From contig UESW01001667.1 of NCBI GenBank assembly GCA_900491605.1, positions 318,162 through 382,161 on the forward strand: a DNA stretch of 64,000 nt. Direction: 5' to 3'. Shown here piece after piece: positions 31,704-44,290 of this stretch. This DNA is from Calamus simplicifolius. Lineage: Eukaryota > Streptophyta > Magnoliopsida > Arecales > Arecaceae. The first letter of the stretch is position 1, and every line of letters begins with the position of its first letter. The notes under the pieces are model-generated. The model was given only the letters and a program-made list of their open reading frames with translations. It searched no databases and was not told where the DNA came from. Position numbers and translations under genes: made by a program.

Positions 31704-32454
31704 TGTTGACCCTACATTGATTTTGATGTTTACAAAACAATTAAGCAATGATTAATTCTATTTATCAAGCTTGTTGCGGAGAAGCTCAGATGCTCTACAA
31801 GTAAGTATCTTCATGCAAAATTTTATGTGAGTATATATCCATTTTATTTTGCCACAAGATTGATATCAATGAACATCTTTTAGCCATGTGGTTCTTTTTG
31901 GCTTGGGAGTTAGCTATTTAGCTAGTTTGCTCTTTCATTTAGCTAGCTGGCATAACAATTAGCTAACTACCAAACTATGTTTGTGACTTGGCCAACGATT
32001 GATTTTTTTGAGCTAGCTGGTTAGCTAGCTTATTGCTTTGTTGGCTAGCTGAGCTCCATTTTAGCTAGCTGAGGTGCCTGTTACAGTTGCTAGCCGAGCC
32101 GTTCCATTTTTGAGCTAACTGGACTAGCTAGCTTGCTCCTTCTTTAGCTAGCTAGATTTCCTTGTTAGCTAGCTTGGCATCTTTGTGAGTTAGTTGGATT
32201 TCATTTTAGTTAACTATGGATTTGAACACCTCTGTGCCAGCCGATTGCTTTGGGTATCAGTTAGCTAATTAGCTAACTTGACTTCCTTGATAGCTAGCTA
32301 GTTTGCCCTTTAGTTAACTATCATTCCCTGTTAAATTGTCTTGGCCGAGCGCCCCTCTTTTTCAGCTGACTGGTGAGCTAGCTAATGCTTCTCCTAGCTA
32401 GCTAGCATCCCCTGTTAGTTGACTGCTTTGTTTTGGAGCTAACTGGTTTCTTTC
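31704..32454 (+). mobile_element. copia LTR F, truncated (+ orientation)
   Basis: It begins TGTTGACCCTACATTGATTT, matching the LTR starts of element G (TGTTGACCCC at 39298 and 48404). It has the same leader words (ctctacaagtaagtatcttc) and the same dense run of agctagctg and gttagctaac motifs. It stops at 32454 where the LTR of element E begins. The rest of the LTR and element F are not in the window. Confidence 0.8.
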
Positions 32455-34653
32455 TGTTGCCCAGATGTAGCAACCCAAGAGGGGGGTGAATTGGGTTTCT
32501 TAAAATTAATTACTACGCAGATATGTGCTTAATCACTAGTTAAAAAATTAGTTTGCAGCGGTGTAGTGGAGTGCACGAAATAAAATCACACAGAATAAGC
32601 AATCACAAACACAAGAGGGTTTATAGTGGTTCGGTGCCAAACTCGGCTCCTACGTCCACTCCCCAAAAACCCTTTGGGAATTTCACTAATCGTATCACAA
32701 CGATTACAACCCCTAGCCTTCCGGCTAGTCCTCTTGTTTCATAGCCTTCCCGGCTAGTCCTCACGGCACAAGGAAGCCAAACCCCTAGCCTTCCGGCTAG
32801 TCCTCTTGTTTCACGGCACAAGGCAGCCAAACCCCTAGCCTTCCGGCTAGTCCTCTTGTCACGGCACAAGGAAGCCAAACCCCTAGCCTTCCCGGCTAGT
32901 CCTCTTGTTTAACGGCACAAGGAAGCCAAACAACAATCTAGGGTTATCTCTAACCCTATTACAAGAAATTTCAGAATAGATAACAAATAGCTCCTAACTT
33001 GAGCAAATATTCAAAGAGAACTTTACAAATTTGAAGCAAATCTTCAGCAGCAAATGTGGATCTCCGAGGTAGCTGAGACTTTTGAATGCTTCACCGGATC
33101 TGGACGACTTGAGCAAGGATTGAGGTTTGTCAACTTCACAGCACAAGAACTTGCTCTTCAATACTCCAAAAAATATGCAATGAACACTCTCTTTTGATTT
33201 CTTTCTTTCTCTTTTTCTTTTTCAGATTTTCAAAGATTGTCAACAAAAATCATCAAGAATCAAGGTGTTCCTCTGATCACTCTATTTAAACCAAAACAAA
33301 ATAATGTCCGTTAGACACATTGGTAAATAGAGGAAATTAAAAACGGGAAGAAATATAACCGTTTGAATTTATTTCCCTAAACATTGATTGCATTTAATCC
33401 TTTGGCAAAGAAAGATCTCTGTCAAACACCAAAAGAAAATGTCAGTAACCATGAAAAAAAATATAATTAAAAGAGAGAGAGAAAGCATTTAATATTTGAG
33501 GGAGGTGGTTGCTGAAATAATTTCCAGCGGCTCTTCTTGAAAACGTGCGGCCATGGAGGAAAAAGGGAGAAGAGAGCTAGCTAAGCAAGCAAAGCTAGCT
33601 AAACATCCCAAGCTAGCTAGCTAGCTAGCAAACCAGGCTCCACGGCAAGAAGGAATCAGCCTAAAAAGTGGAATAAAGTAGCTAGCAAATAAGCTAGCTC
33701 TTCCCAACATTCTCACGGCTAAAAAGCATTCAGGATAAAGTAGTTAGCTTTAGAGCCAAGGTTTCATGCATTAATAGAAAAGTAGTTAGCTTCCCAGCTA
33801 GTTACTTAGAAAGTTAACTCTACCATGCTAAAAAGTAGTTAGCTTGTTAGCTAACTCAATTCAAAATCATGCACCCAGGGAATGAAAAGATTTTTTAAAG
33901 TAGTTAGCTTGTTAGCTAACTAGATAAAAAGTGATCTTATTCATGACAAAAGTAGCTAACTTGTTAGCTAACTCCATTCAAAAGTTTCATGCAACGTGGA
34001 GGGAGAAAAGAAAAAGTAGCTAGCTGTTAAGCTAACTGCTTTCATAATTCATTCGGCCAAGAGTAACAGAGAAGAAAAATAGTTAGCTTGTTAGCTAACT
34101 CAGTTAAAGTTTCATGAAAAACGCCCAAGGGGAAGCTAGCTCGCCAGCTAGCTTGAATTAAACTCCATTCGGCCAAAGAAACCTGCAGGGAAAAAATAGT
34201 TAGCTTGTTGGGAATATCTAGCTAACTCAATGAACTAACCAGCTAGCTGAAACCAAGGAGTATTCGGCCAACAAAAAATTCTGCAGCAAATAGTTGGCTC
34301 TTGAGGCCAACTAGTCAACTAGGAGAAGGAAGAAGTTAGCTAACTAGCTAACTAGTCCCAAGCAAGGTTCGGCCAGGCTTATTTGTGAGAGGAAAAATGG
34401 TTAGCTAGCAAGAGGTGGAAGCTAGCTAAGGAAGGGAATAAGCTAGCTCACATGGTCATGCAATAATCCAAGGAATAAAGAATCAATTAGCTATATTCAA
34501 GGTAAGAGAAAATAAGCTTCTATGCAACAAATAAAATTTTACTTGATAAGGCTCACCTGTACGTCACTTGTACATCCTGCATTAATCTTAATTTCCCTAA
34601 TAAACATAGTCTTAATTGTTTTGTAATCATCAAAATCAATGTAGGGGCCAACA
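32455..34653 (-). mobile_element. 3' LTR of copia element E
   Basis: A 2199-bp LTR. On the + strand it begins TGTTGCCCAGATG and ends ggggccaaca, that is TGTTGGCCCC...GGGCAACA on the - strand. The part near 32710-32935 holds four to five tandem copies of a unit of about 55 bp (ccttccggctagtcctcttg and cggcacaaggaagcc). The part at 33590-34500 is dense in gctagct and ttagctaac motifs. The polypurine tract lies just outside. Confidence 0.87.
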
Positions 34654-34668
34654 ATCTCCCCTTTTTGA
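34654..34668 (-). other. polypurine tract of element E
   Basis: On the - strand aaaaagggggagat directly precedes TGTTGG at the LTR start. This is the plus-strand priming site of reverse transcription, and it is the same as that of element G at 48390-48403. Confidence 0.8.
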
Positions 34669-36030
34669 TGATGACAAAACCATTAAGCATACAAAAGAAA
34701 ATATATAAAATTCTACCTTTTAATGTATATACTTTTCTCTTTACATGCTATTCTCTTCCATGAATGTTCCATGAATATAATGTATGCTAATCTCTCCCAT
34801 AAATGTAAATGAAGTGTATGCTATTCTCTCCCCCTTTTTGTCATTAATCAAAAAGAGATGAAAGAATGTGCACAATTAAGCATTCATCAAGGAAAAGACA
34901 TTAAGCATTCATAATGCATTAAAAAGCATAAGTACATAATACAAACTATTAAGTTTATGGCTTGATCATACAAGATATAATTTCAACCATACACCAAAGA
35001 TACATCAAAGTTCATCAAGGTTCATAATCTCAAATCATAAAAATAACATATATCAAGGTTCAAAATACGTCAAGGTCCAAATATATTAAAGTTCACAACA
35101 AAGTTTATATTATAAAGAAAAATTCTAATCTTCAATAGTAACAATAAGATACAAAAATATTAATCATTTAATAACAATTATTTTTTCATAACTCAATTGA
35201 TACCAATTTTTAAAAAAACTTTGAATGTAGGATCAAAATATCACCTATATATATATATATATATTGGAGCAAGGTGGCAGTTTCATAGTTTGATATGCAT
35301 TCAAATCATTGCCACATATAAGAGTTGATACCACATTCATACATCAAAGCACTTATAACAGTAAGATATTTGATATTTAATACATCATAGTGCTTAATGC
35401 ATCAAAGTATCCAAATATTCAAGTAAGTTTCTTCTCCCCCTTACTAATTTAAAAATGTGTTGAGATACAATATTAACAGATACCACATCAAATATTTGAG
35501 TTCAAATATGCTTACATTCTTCTCCCCCTTAATATTTCAAATTTGGTCTATATGTAATAAAAGTTTTATGCAAGAAATGATACCAATGTCATATAATCAA
35601 AACATTTTATAAATGTATCGTGCTAATCTCAATGTATATATGAAAAATACATAGGCATTCTATAACAATCATCACATTTCAATTTCACATTTCATATGAT
35701 AACATAAGATTTCTTACATAGGTGATATGCAAACAAGATATTATAATAAAATATGCATCACCTTTATCAAATCCTTTTCATTTCATGCATAGGCAATTTA
35801 TTATAAGATATGATCAAGAAATGATACCACTAATAAAGTAGGCATTTAATAATTCAAGTCTTACAATAAAATCATATCAAGCAAGGAGTAAATAGATCAA
35901 GCTGATACTACTAGTTGCCGATCATGGGCCTGCAACCCATATCACTCGACATACCGGGCCCAGACCTCAATGCCAAACTTCTTCAAAATTTTCTTGATGT
36001 ACCGATTAGATTTCTTCATGCCAAACTTCT
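34669..36030 (-). other. 3' non-coding part of element E
   Basis: AT-rich sequence with several ctccccctt words, matching the ggggga-rich region upstream of the 3' LTR in element G. No RNase H or second ORF can be recognised. A 47-bp tandem duplication lies at about 35967-36050 (tgccaaacttcttcaaaatt twice), in the segment that corresponds to the end of RT. Confidence 0.55.
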
Positions 36031-36039
36031 TCAAAATTT

Positions 36040-37080
36040 TCTTGATGTACAAGGATTGGCTTGTGAAGATCCTCTTCTTTGATTGCTTGATTTGAAGTCC
36101 GATAATTGATTTTACCCATTATGCTCATCTCGAACTCCCCTGCATGAACTTAGCAAAATCTTGGAACAAGAAATTATTAGTAGCACCGAATATAATGTCA
36201 TCTTCATAAATTTGTACTATCAATATATCATCATTCTATCTTTTAATTCATAATGTTGCATCAACATTTTCATTAATAAATTTATTGCTAATCAAGAACT
36301 TAATAAGCCTATCAAACCATGCCGGGGTACTTGTCTCAAACCATATAAAGCTTTGTTCAATTGAATACATGGTTTGGAGACACAAGATTTTTGAAATCGG
36401 GTGGTTGATCAACAAATACTTGTTCAGCAATATATTCATTAAGGAAAGTGCTCTTAACATCCATTCAATATAATTTAACATTCATAAAGCAAGCAAATGC
36501 AAGAAGTAATCTAATAATCTTTAATCTAGCAATAGGAACATATGTTTCATCAAAATCAATATCTTCCTCTTGATTATATTCTATAGCTAACAATCTTGCT
36601 TTATTTCTAATGAAATTATCATGCTCATCCAATTTGTTTCTAAATTCTCATTTAATTTATCATGCATGTCATTTAGGCTCTATATGAAAAATAAATGCAA
36701 AATTAATTTCTAAATGATGATCTAATCCTAATATCATGAGATGGATCACTTAATATTAGCTCTTTAGGATGATTATGGACATACCTTCATTAGCTTTTAA
36801 ATTCAGCATTACCTTGTGGTTCATCATGTTGAATTTCTTCTTCATGTATCGCTTGTATCATTGAATCCAAGGTGAGCTTCTTGACTTTCAATTTCATCTG
36901 TGTCATTCAAAACCTTTCTCTTCCTTAATGGAAGATCATTAGATTCATCAAACATAATATGAACATAAGGTCCTATGTTCATTACAAGATTTTTCAAAGT
37001 GCTGATTTTCAAATTCCTTTCTATGATCACTTCTAATAGATAAAATAGGAAAACCTTTTTCATTTGAAATTCTTCTAAGG
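36040..37080 (-). pseudogene. copia element E: reverse-transcriptase remnants
   Basis: Read on the - strand: FDESNDLPLRKRKVLND (linker after integrase), then RT blocks resembling QEEDIDFDET, DVKSTFLNEYIAEQVFVDQP, FNxTKLYGLRQ and ending with YEDDIIFGATN near 36210-36240. The usual catalytic YVDD has become YEDD. Numerous stops and frame breaks. Confidence 0.72.
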
Positions 37081-37158
37081 AGTTTTAGAAAAACTGAAGA
37101 TGCTTCATTTTTGCTAACTAAGAATAAAACTTATGTAAATCGAGAAAATCATCAATAA

Positions 37159-37538
37159 TCATGAATCCATATGCAAAAGTTCTAAAAGATTAGAAGTCGA
37201 AATCATATTTTTAGACTTAAAAGAAATTCTTGTTAATTTTTTCAAAAATTTGCATGTATCACAAATCTTATCTTTTTCGGAATTCAATTTTGGCAAACCT
37301 TTAACCAAATCATTTTTGAATAATTTAGAAAGCAAATCCATGCTGACATAAGCAAGTCTATGATGTCATAACTAGATTTATCAATTTTAGCATTCATGAC
37401 AACTAGACATTCAATAATCTGGTCATTAACAATATAAACATTACTATGCCTATGACTAATGGCTTTCATGCAGTCATCAAGAGGATTTGTAATTATGCAA
37501 AGAGATGATTCAACAAATAATTTTAAAACCTTTTTCAT
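37159..37538 (-). pseudogene. copia element E: GAG-pre-integrase region
   Basis: Read on the - strand: LCIITNPLDDCMKAISHRHS, NVYIVNDQIIECLVVMNAKI, then LVKGLPKLNSEKDKICDTC and a LLELLHMD end. These match the pre-integrase zinc region and start of integrase in element G (43320-43690). Two frames. Confidence 0.75.
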
Positions 37539-37749
37539 AAAATTGACTAATGCTAGACAAGTTATGATTCAATCCATTTAAAAGCAAGATATTATTAACA
37601 TAAGTAGAGGGAGTGATATCAATTTTATCAATGCCAATAATGTTACCTTGGTCATTACTTTCAAAGGTAACCACTCCTCCATCAATTGCATTCAAAGTGA
37701 TGAATTGAGATTCATCATCCATCAAGTGTCTTAAGCACCCGCTATCCAA
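37510..37749 (-). pseudogene. copia element E: protease region
   Basis: Read on the - strand: MDSGCLRHLMDDESQFITLN, VTFESNDQGNIIGIDKIDIT and LNGLNHNLSSISQFYEKGFK. The DSG active-site motif is retained. It corresponds to WYLDSGCSRHMTGDE in element G. Confidence 0.85.
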
Positions 37750-37802
37750 GTATCATTTTCTTTTTGCTCCACGGGTTGCAAGACACACCTGCATCCATAA
37801 TA

Positions 37803-38984
37803 TCAAGTTTTGCTTCTAGGTACCCAAGCTTTCTTGGGTCCTTTAGGGTTAGCTAAAATGGTTCCTTTTGGAACCCATATCCTTCTAACATTGTGTGTGT
37901 GACATATATATGCTTTGTGTCCAGGTTTACCACACTTGAAACATGTAACTTCAGTAGAATTATTAGCATGCACATAAATATTTTTTAAAAACTTTTGTCT
38001 TTTTAAAGGATTGTATCCTAGGCCAGCTTTGTTAAAAATAGCTCTTTGATTTTCAAGAATCATGTTAAGTTTAGTAGAGCTCAAAGTAAACTTATCTACA
38101 ATAGGTTTCAATCTATCTACTTCATTTTTCAAATTCATGTTTTCTTGTAATAAAACTTCATTTTCTTCTAATAGTTTATCCTTTTCTAAAGTAAGATTTT
38201 GAACTTGATTTTTCAAATCTTTATTTTTTGAACTGAGATTTGCGAAATCATCAATTAATTCATAAAATGCACCATGCAATTCATCAAATGTAAAATCATC
38301 TAACAAGTTGGGGTTTACCTCTTCATTGTTTGCCATAAGACAAAGATTTTCTTTTTCATTCTTCTCTTCTTCTTCAGAGCTTGATGCATCACTATCGCTC
38401 CATGTAGCTATCATAGCCTTCTTTTTAAATTTCTTGAGACCTTTCTTCAGATATGGACAATCTGGCTTGTAGTGTCCCGGTTTGTTGCATTCATAACAAA
38501 TTACTTCATATTCTTTTTCATTGCTTGGCTCTCCTTTCATTAATGCTCTCTTTCTTCCTTCAAATTTCTTTCTCATGAATTTCTCAAATTTCCTTGTAAT
38601 GAGAGCTAGATCATTTTCCTCATCACTTTCACTTGAGGTGCTCTCATTTTCATCATTTAGGGCTACACTCTTTAGTCCCAATATTCTCTTGTTTTTGGAT
38701 TGTTCTTCATCAAAATGTTGTTGCTGCTGAAGCTCATGAGTCATCAATGAACCAACTAATTCTTCAAGAGATAGTGTGTTGAGGTCCTTGGCTTCTTGAA
38801 TTGCAGTAACTTTGGCCTCCCAAGACCTAGGCAAGGATCTCAAAACTTTTCTAACAAGATCACCATTAGTATAAGATTTTTCAAGGCTTTTCAGCCCATT
38901 AATAATGTTAGTGAATCTTGTAAACATATCACCAATGCTTTCATATGATTCCATTTTAAACAATTCATATTCATGTACAAGCAT
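37803..38984 (-). pseudogene. copia element E: gag central and C-terminal part, two zinc knuckles
   Basis: The longest frame in the window (393 codons, - strand). It shows the UBN2-type gag (YELFKMESYESIGDMFTRFT, VRKVLRSLPRSWEAKVTAIQ, LEELVGSLMTHELQQQ), a first CCHC knuckle CYECNKPGHYKPDC, a coiled coil (about residues 235-310) and a second knuckle CFKCGKPGHKAYICH. It ends IWVPKGTILANPKGPKKAWV. The upstream part of gag follows at 38987-39297 in another frame. Confidence 0.88.
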
Positions 38985-38986
38985 AT

Positions 38987-39297
38987 TTATTCTAGATTCT
39001 TTAACTTGATTGGTACCCTCATGGGTAACTTCAAGTCTATTCCAAATTTCTTAGCAGATATGCATGTAGAAATACGATTAAATTCATTGGCATCTAAAGA
39101 ACAATATAATACATTCATGGCTTTAGCATTCAGCTGAGCCATCTTCTTATCATGCACATCCCATTCCATTTTCGGTTTGGGAATATCAATACCATCAGAT
39201 TTAATAGTGGGTGTGTGAGGTCCATTGACTATGATACTCCATAAATCATAATCAAGTGCTTGAATAAAAATTTTCATACGTGCTTTCCAATAAGTGT
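38987..39297 (-). pseudogene. copia element E: gag N-terminal part, cut by element G
   Basis: Read on the - strand: YWKARMKIFIQALDYDLWSI, GPHTPTIKSDGIDIPKPKME and MNVLYCSLDANEFNRIS. At 39297 the frame meets the 5' LTR of element G. The missing first codons are at 50535-50650 on the other side of G. Confidence 0.85.
39293..39297. repeat. target site duplication of element G, left (AGTGT)
   Basis: Identical to 50535-50539, flanking the outer LTR ends TG...CA. Confidence 0.88.
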
Positions 39298-41417
39298 TGT
39301 TGACCCCGGATTGATTTTGATGATTACAAAATAAATTAAGCAATTCTAAGATTGATACAGGAAGTTCGGTCGCCTTGCAAGTAAGTATCTTCATGTAAAA
39401 TCGACTGGTAAGAAAGTACTTCATTTAATTTGCTTTGAACATGATTATTAGCCTTAGAGTTAACTGGCTAGCTAGCTTGTTAGCTTATTTAGCTAACTGG
39501 CATGCCTTCAGCTAGCTGGGGAAAGTCTTAGTGTATGGGCCGAACCATCTTTAGCTAGCTTTTAGCTAGCTGTCTAGCTAGCTTGTTAGCTAGCTGAAGC
39601 TCTCTCAGCTAACTAAGGAACTTGTATCGGTAAGCTGGCCGAACGTCCCTTTATTTCAGCTAACTGATGATTAGTTTGTTAGCTAGCTGGAGCCCTTTCA
39701 GCTAACTAAAATACCTGTCATAGTTGCCTGGCCGAACACCTCTTTCTTCAGCTAACTGGTGAGTTAGTTTGTTAGCTAGCTGAAGCTCTTTTCAGCTAAC
39801 TAAGGAACTTATCTCAGGTGCTGGCCGAACGTCCCTTTATTTTAGTTAACTGGTGAGCTAGCTGGTTAGCTAGTTGGAATTTCTTTCAGCTAACTAAAAA
39901 TCCTGTCACTGTGGTTCGGCCGAACACCCTTCCATTTTAGCTAGCTGGCTGGATGTCTTGTTAGTTAACTGTAACTTCTTCTAGCTAGCTGACGTTTCTT
40001 TTAGTTAACTACTTAGCTAACTATTTCATCTTGGAGCTAACTGGTTAGCTAACTATTTTTCACAGGGAATGTTGCAGCCGAATGGATTTAAATTTTAGTT
40101 AACTGGAGAGCTAGCTGCCAGTTGGCTAGTTAGCTAGAAAGTTAGCTACTTTATTAAGTTGACTGGCTACCTTTTTGCTTAGTTAGCTGGAGAGCTAACT
40201 AAGCTGGATGGATAGCATAGTATTTTTGCTTTAGTTAGCTCGTTAGCTAACTGGCCATTCTTTAGTTAGCTACTCAGCTAACTAGCTATCCTATCTCTCT
40301 CCTGCAGCCGTTTGGATTTCAAATGGAGTTAGCTGGCGAGTTATCTGCCGAGCTAACTAACGTGCTGTCTCAGAAAGGTTCTTTTGCTATGTTCTCTCTG
40401 GTTAGCTAACTGATTAGCTAGCTGGGGGTTATTACTTTACTCTTGGACGATGGCATTCATTTCTCAGCTACCTGGAGCTTCTTTCTTTCAGTCCACTGCC
40501 GCCTAAAGAGTTTTCTTCTCTCTTTCTCTTTCTCTCTCTATTGCTATTTCAAGCTATAGTTAACTTTTGATTTTTGGATTTTTACAGTGCTCATCCTTCC
40601 TCAAATGGAGATCTGCATTCAATGCTTAAGGGAAACATGTTTAACGGTTATATTTTTTTCCGTTTTATTTCCATTTATTTCTTTTGTATCTAACGGATTT
40701 TTTCTTGTTAGATGGTTATAAATAGCTGGGATTAGAAGCACACCATGACGATTTTTGAAAAGAAAAAAGAGAGAAAAATCCAAAAAAGAGCCTTCATTGA
40801 TATTTGTTGAGTGGTTGCTGGGCATTTAAGCTCATTCCTTGCTCCAAAAGGTCGTCCAATCATTGAAGCTTTTCAAGCATTCAAGACTTCAGCTGCTTCA
40901 ACCAGTTCATTTATTGCTGAGTTTATTGCTTCAAAAAGTTGTAAAGTATATTTGAATATTTGCTCATTTAGGAGCTTCTTCTTTTACTCTGATTATCTTG
41001 TAAAAGGGTTAGTGATAACCCTTTTTGATTGGCTTCCTTGTGCCATTAAACAAGAGGACTAGCCGGAAGGCTAGGGGTTTGGCTTCCTTGTGCCGTGAAA
41101 CAAGAGGACTAGCCGGAAGGCTAGGGGTTTGGCTGCCTTGTGCCGTAAAACAAGAGGACTAGCCGGAAGGCTAGGGGTTGTAATCGTTGTGATACGATTA
41201 GTGAAATTCCCAAAGGTTTTTGGGGAGTGGATGTAGGAGCCGAGTTTGGCACCGAACCACTATAAACCTGTGTGTTTGTGATTGCTTGATCTGTTTTTTT
41301 TCGTGCACTCCACTACACCGCTGCAAATAAAATTAGATTAAGCACATATATCTGCATAGTAATTAATTTTTAAATACCCAATTCACCCCCCTCTTGGGTT
41401 ACTACATCTGGGCAACA
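39298..41417 (+). mobile_element. 5' LTR of copia element G
   Basis: A 2120-bp LTR, TGTTGACCCC ... GGGCAACA. The U3 part (about 39450-40470) is crowded with agctagct and ttagctaact motifs. It also holds tandem 54-bp units (aagaggactagccggaaggc, ggcttccttgtgccgt) at about 41035-41180. Confidence 0.9.
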
Positions 41418-41419
41418 AG

Positions 41420-41431
41420 TGGTATCAGAGC
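41420..41431 (+). other. primer binding site of element G (tRNA-iMet)
   Basis: TGGTATCAGAGC lies two bases after the 5' LTR and is complementary to the 3' end of the initiator methionine tRNA, the usual primer of plant copia elements. Confidence 0.92.
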
Positions 41432-41492
41432 AGCGTGCTCTTGATTCCTATAGCTTTGATAAGCTTGGAGCTAAAGATCAGTAGTAATCCAA

Positions 41493-42960
41493 ATGGGATC
41501 TATGTTGACCGAAGGACAATCAACTAATAGACCACCTTTGTTCAATGGAACAAATTACACATATTGGAAAGCACGAATGAAAATATTCATTCAAGCACTT
41601 GATTATGATTTATGGGGAATCATAATTAATGGACCTCACACACCCACTGTTAAGATTGATAATATTGATATTGCAAAGCCTGAATCTGAATGGGATGAGC
41701 AAGATAAGAAATTAGCTCAATTAAATGCAAAAGCTATGAATGTTCTTTATTGTTCTCTTGATGCAAATGAGTTTAATCGTATATCTACATGCATGTCTGC
41801 TAAAGAGATTTGGGATAGACTTGAAGTACCCATGAGGGTACTAATCAAGTCAAGGAATCCAAAATTAATATGCTTGTTCATAAGTATGAATTATTTAAAT
41901 GGATTCATCTGAAAATATCACTGATATGTTTACTAGATTTACGACATTATTAATGGTTTGAAAAGTTTGGGAAAATCTTATGCTAACAGTGATCTTGTTA
42001 GAAAAATTTTGAGATCTTTACCTAGATCATGGGAAGCAAAAGTGACAGCTATACAAGAAGCAAAAGACCTCAACAACTATCACTTGAAGAATTGGTCGGA
42101 TCTTTGATGACTCATGAACTACAACAACAACACATTGATGAAGACGATTCAAAGAAGAGAAGGACCATGGCATTGAAAGGTAATGTTCAAAAGAGGAAAG
42201 TGAAGAAAACTAGTGATAGTGAAAAAGATGATGATATGGCACTTATCTCTAGAAAATTCAAGAAATTTATGAAGAAAAAAGATTTGGAAAAAGAAAATAT
42301 TTCAAAGGAGATCATAGCAAAGAAAGGAAAAGAGTGAACCTCCTATATGCTATGAGTGTAAGAAGCCTGGACATATCAAACCAGAATGTCCACTGTTGAA
42401 GAAAGGTTTTAGAAAATAAAGAAGAAGGCTATGTTGGCTACATGGAGCGACAGTGAAGCAACAAGTTCAGAAGAATGAAGAAAAGACTGAAGTTGCAAAT
42501 GTATGCTTCATGGCTGATAAATGAGGTAAGTCCTAGCTTTCTAGATGACTTTACTTTTGATGAATTGCATGGTGCATTTTATGAACTTGTAGATGATTTT
42601 GCTAAATTAAGTTCAAAGAATAAGATTTGAAAAATGAAATTAAGGAACTTACTCTTGAAAAAGAAAAATTTCAAATAACAATGAATCATTTAAAGGAAAA
42701 CCAAGATTTGAAAAATGAAGTGAATAAATTAAAACCAATTATTGATAAATTTACTTTGAGTTCAGAAAAGTTAGAAATGATATTAAATAGTCAAAGGGCT
42801 GTTTACAATAGAGCTGGTCTTGGATACAATCCTATTGAAAGACAAAAATTTTGAAAAATATTTATGTGCATGCTGATGATTCAACTAAAATTACATGCTT
42901 TAAATGTGGTAAAATTGGACACAAAGCATATACTTTGTCACACACACAAAGTTAAACAAA
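41493..42960 (+). pseudogene. copia element G: gag
   Basis: Starts MGSMLTEGQSTNRPPLFNGT (ATG at 41493), then YWKARMKIFIQALDYDLWGI, AKPESEWDEQDKKLAQLNAK and MSAKEIWDRLEVP (UBN2 gag domain). After frame breaks follow SLEELVGSLMTHELQQQ, the CCHC knuckle CYECKKPGHIKPEC near 42350, a coiled coil (about 42600-42850) and a second knuckle CFKCGKIGHKAY near 42895 whose end is frameshifted. At least four indels. Confidence 0.87.
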
Positions 42961-43069
42961 TATGGGTTCCAAAAGGAACTATTTTAACTAACCCGAAAGG
43001 ACCCAAGAAAGCTTGGGTACCTAAGAGCAAAACTTAAAATTGTGTATGCAGGTGTGTCTTGCAACCCGA

Positions 43070-43290
43070 GCAACTAAAAGACAATGGTACTTGGATAGCG
43101 GGTGCTCAAGACACATGACGGGTGATGAATCTCAATTCATCACTTTGGAGGCAAAAGATGGAGGTGTTGTTACTTTTGGTGATAATGGCCAAGGAAAAAT
43201 TATTGGCATTGGAAAAATAGGTATCACACCTCATACTTTTATTGATAATGTCTTACTTGTGAAAGGTTTAAACATAATTTACTAAGTATT
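43070..43290 (+). pseudogene. copia element G: protease region
   Basis: QWYLDSGCSRHMTGDESQFI, then VVTFGDNGQGKIIGIGKIGI and VLLVKGLN. The DSG motif is intact. The frame breaks right after VKGLN. Confidence 0.88.
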
Positions 43291-43319
43291 AGTCAATTAT
43301 GTGACAAAGGATTTAAAGT

Positions 43320-44290
43320 TACATTTGAATCATCTTTATGCATTGTTAAAAATCCTACTAATGAAAATATGAAATTTGTTGGTCATAGGCATGGTAATGT
43401 ATACATTGTTGATTTAAATGATTTGAATGATAGAAATGTTGATTGCCTAGTTGCTATGAATAATAAAACTGATAATAGTTGGTTATGGCATCGTAGGCTA
43501 GCTCATGCAAGCATGGATTATTATCTAAATTAATCAAAAAGGATTTAGTAAATGGTTTGCCAAAACTTCTTTTGAAAAAGATAAAATCTGTGATGCTTGT
43601 CAATTTGGAAAACAAACCCGAGTATCTTTTAAATCGAAAAATTTGTTTCAACCACTAGACCTTTGGAACTCTTGCATATGGATTTATTCGGTCCTACAAG
43701 AACAACTAGTCTAGGAGGAAAAAGATATGGTTTTTTGTTAATTGATGATTTCTCTCGTTTTACATGGGTTTTATTCTTAGCCAGTAAAGATGAAGCATTT
43801 CCATCATTTCAAAAATTATTTAAAAGAATTACAAATGAAAAGAATTCTTCTGTTTTATCGATACGAAGTGATCATGGAAAAGAATTTGAAAAAAATATTT
43901 TGAAAATTTTGTAATGAAAATGGAATTGAACATAATTTTTCTGCACCAGAACACCTCAACAAAATGGAGTAGTAGAAAGAAAGAACAGAACAGAAGAAAT
44001 GGCTCGTACCATGTTGTGTGAAAGCAATCTCCCAAAATATTTTTGGGCTGAAGCTATTAACACTGCATGTTATGTTTTAAATCGTGCATTAATAGACCTG
44101 TTTTGAAAAAGACTCCTTATGAACTTTGGAAAGGAAGAAAACCTAATATCGGTTATTTTCATGTTTTTGGATGTCGCTGCTTTGTTTTAAATAATGGAAA
44201 AACAAACCTTGATAAATTTGATGCTAAATCTGATGAAGGAATTTTTCTTGGTTATTCATTACATAGTAGAGCTTTTAGAGTTTAACAAAA
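43320..44290 (+). pseudogene. copia element G: pre-integrase and integrase
   Basis: The pre-integrase zinc region (WLWHRRLAHASMD, KICDACQFGKQT) is followed by the core LLHMDLFGPTRTTSLGGKRY, IDDFSRFTWVLFLASKDEAF and IRSDHGKEFEK. Then comes QNGVVERKNRTEEMARTMLC with the catalytic Glu, and the C-terminal KTPYELWKGRKPNIGYFHVF, GCRCFVLNNG, KFDAKSDEGIFLGYS. The D, D and E residues can be seen, but three or more indels break the frame. Confidence 0.88.
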
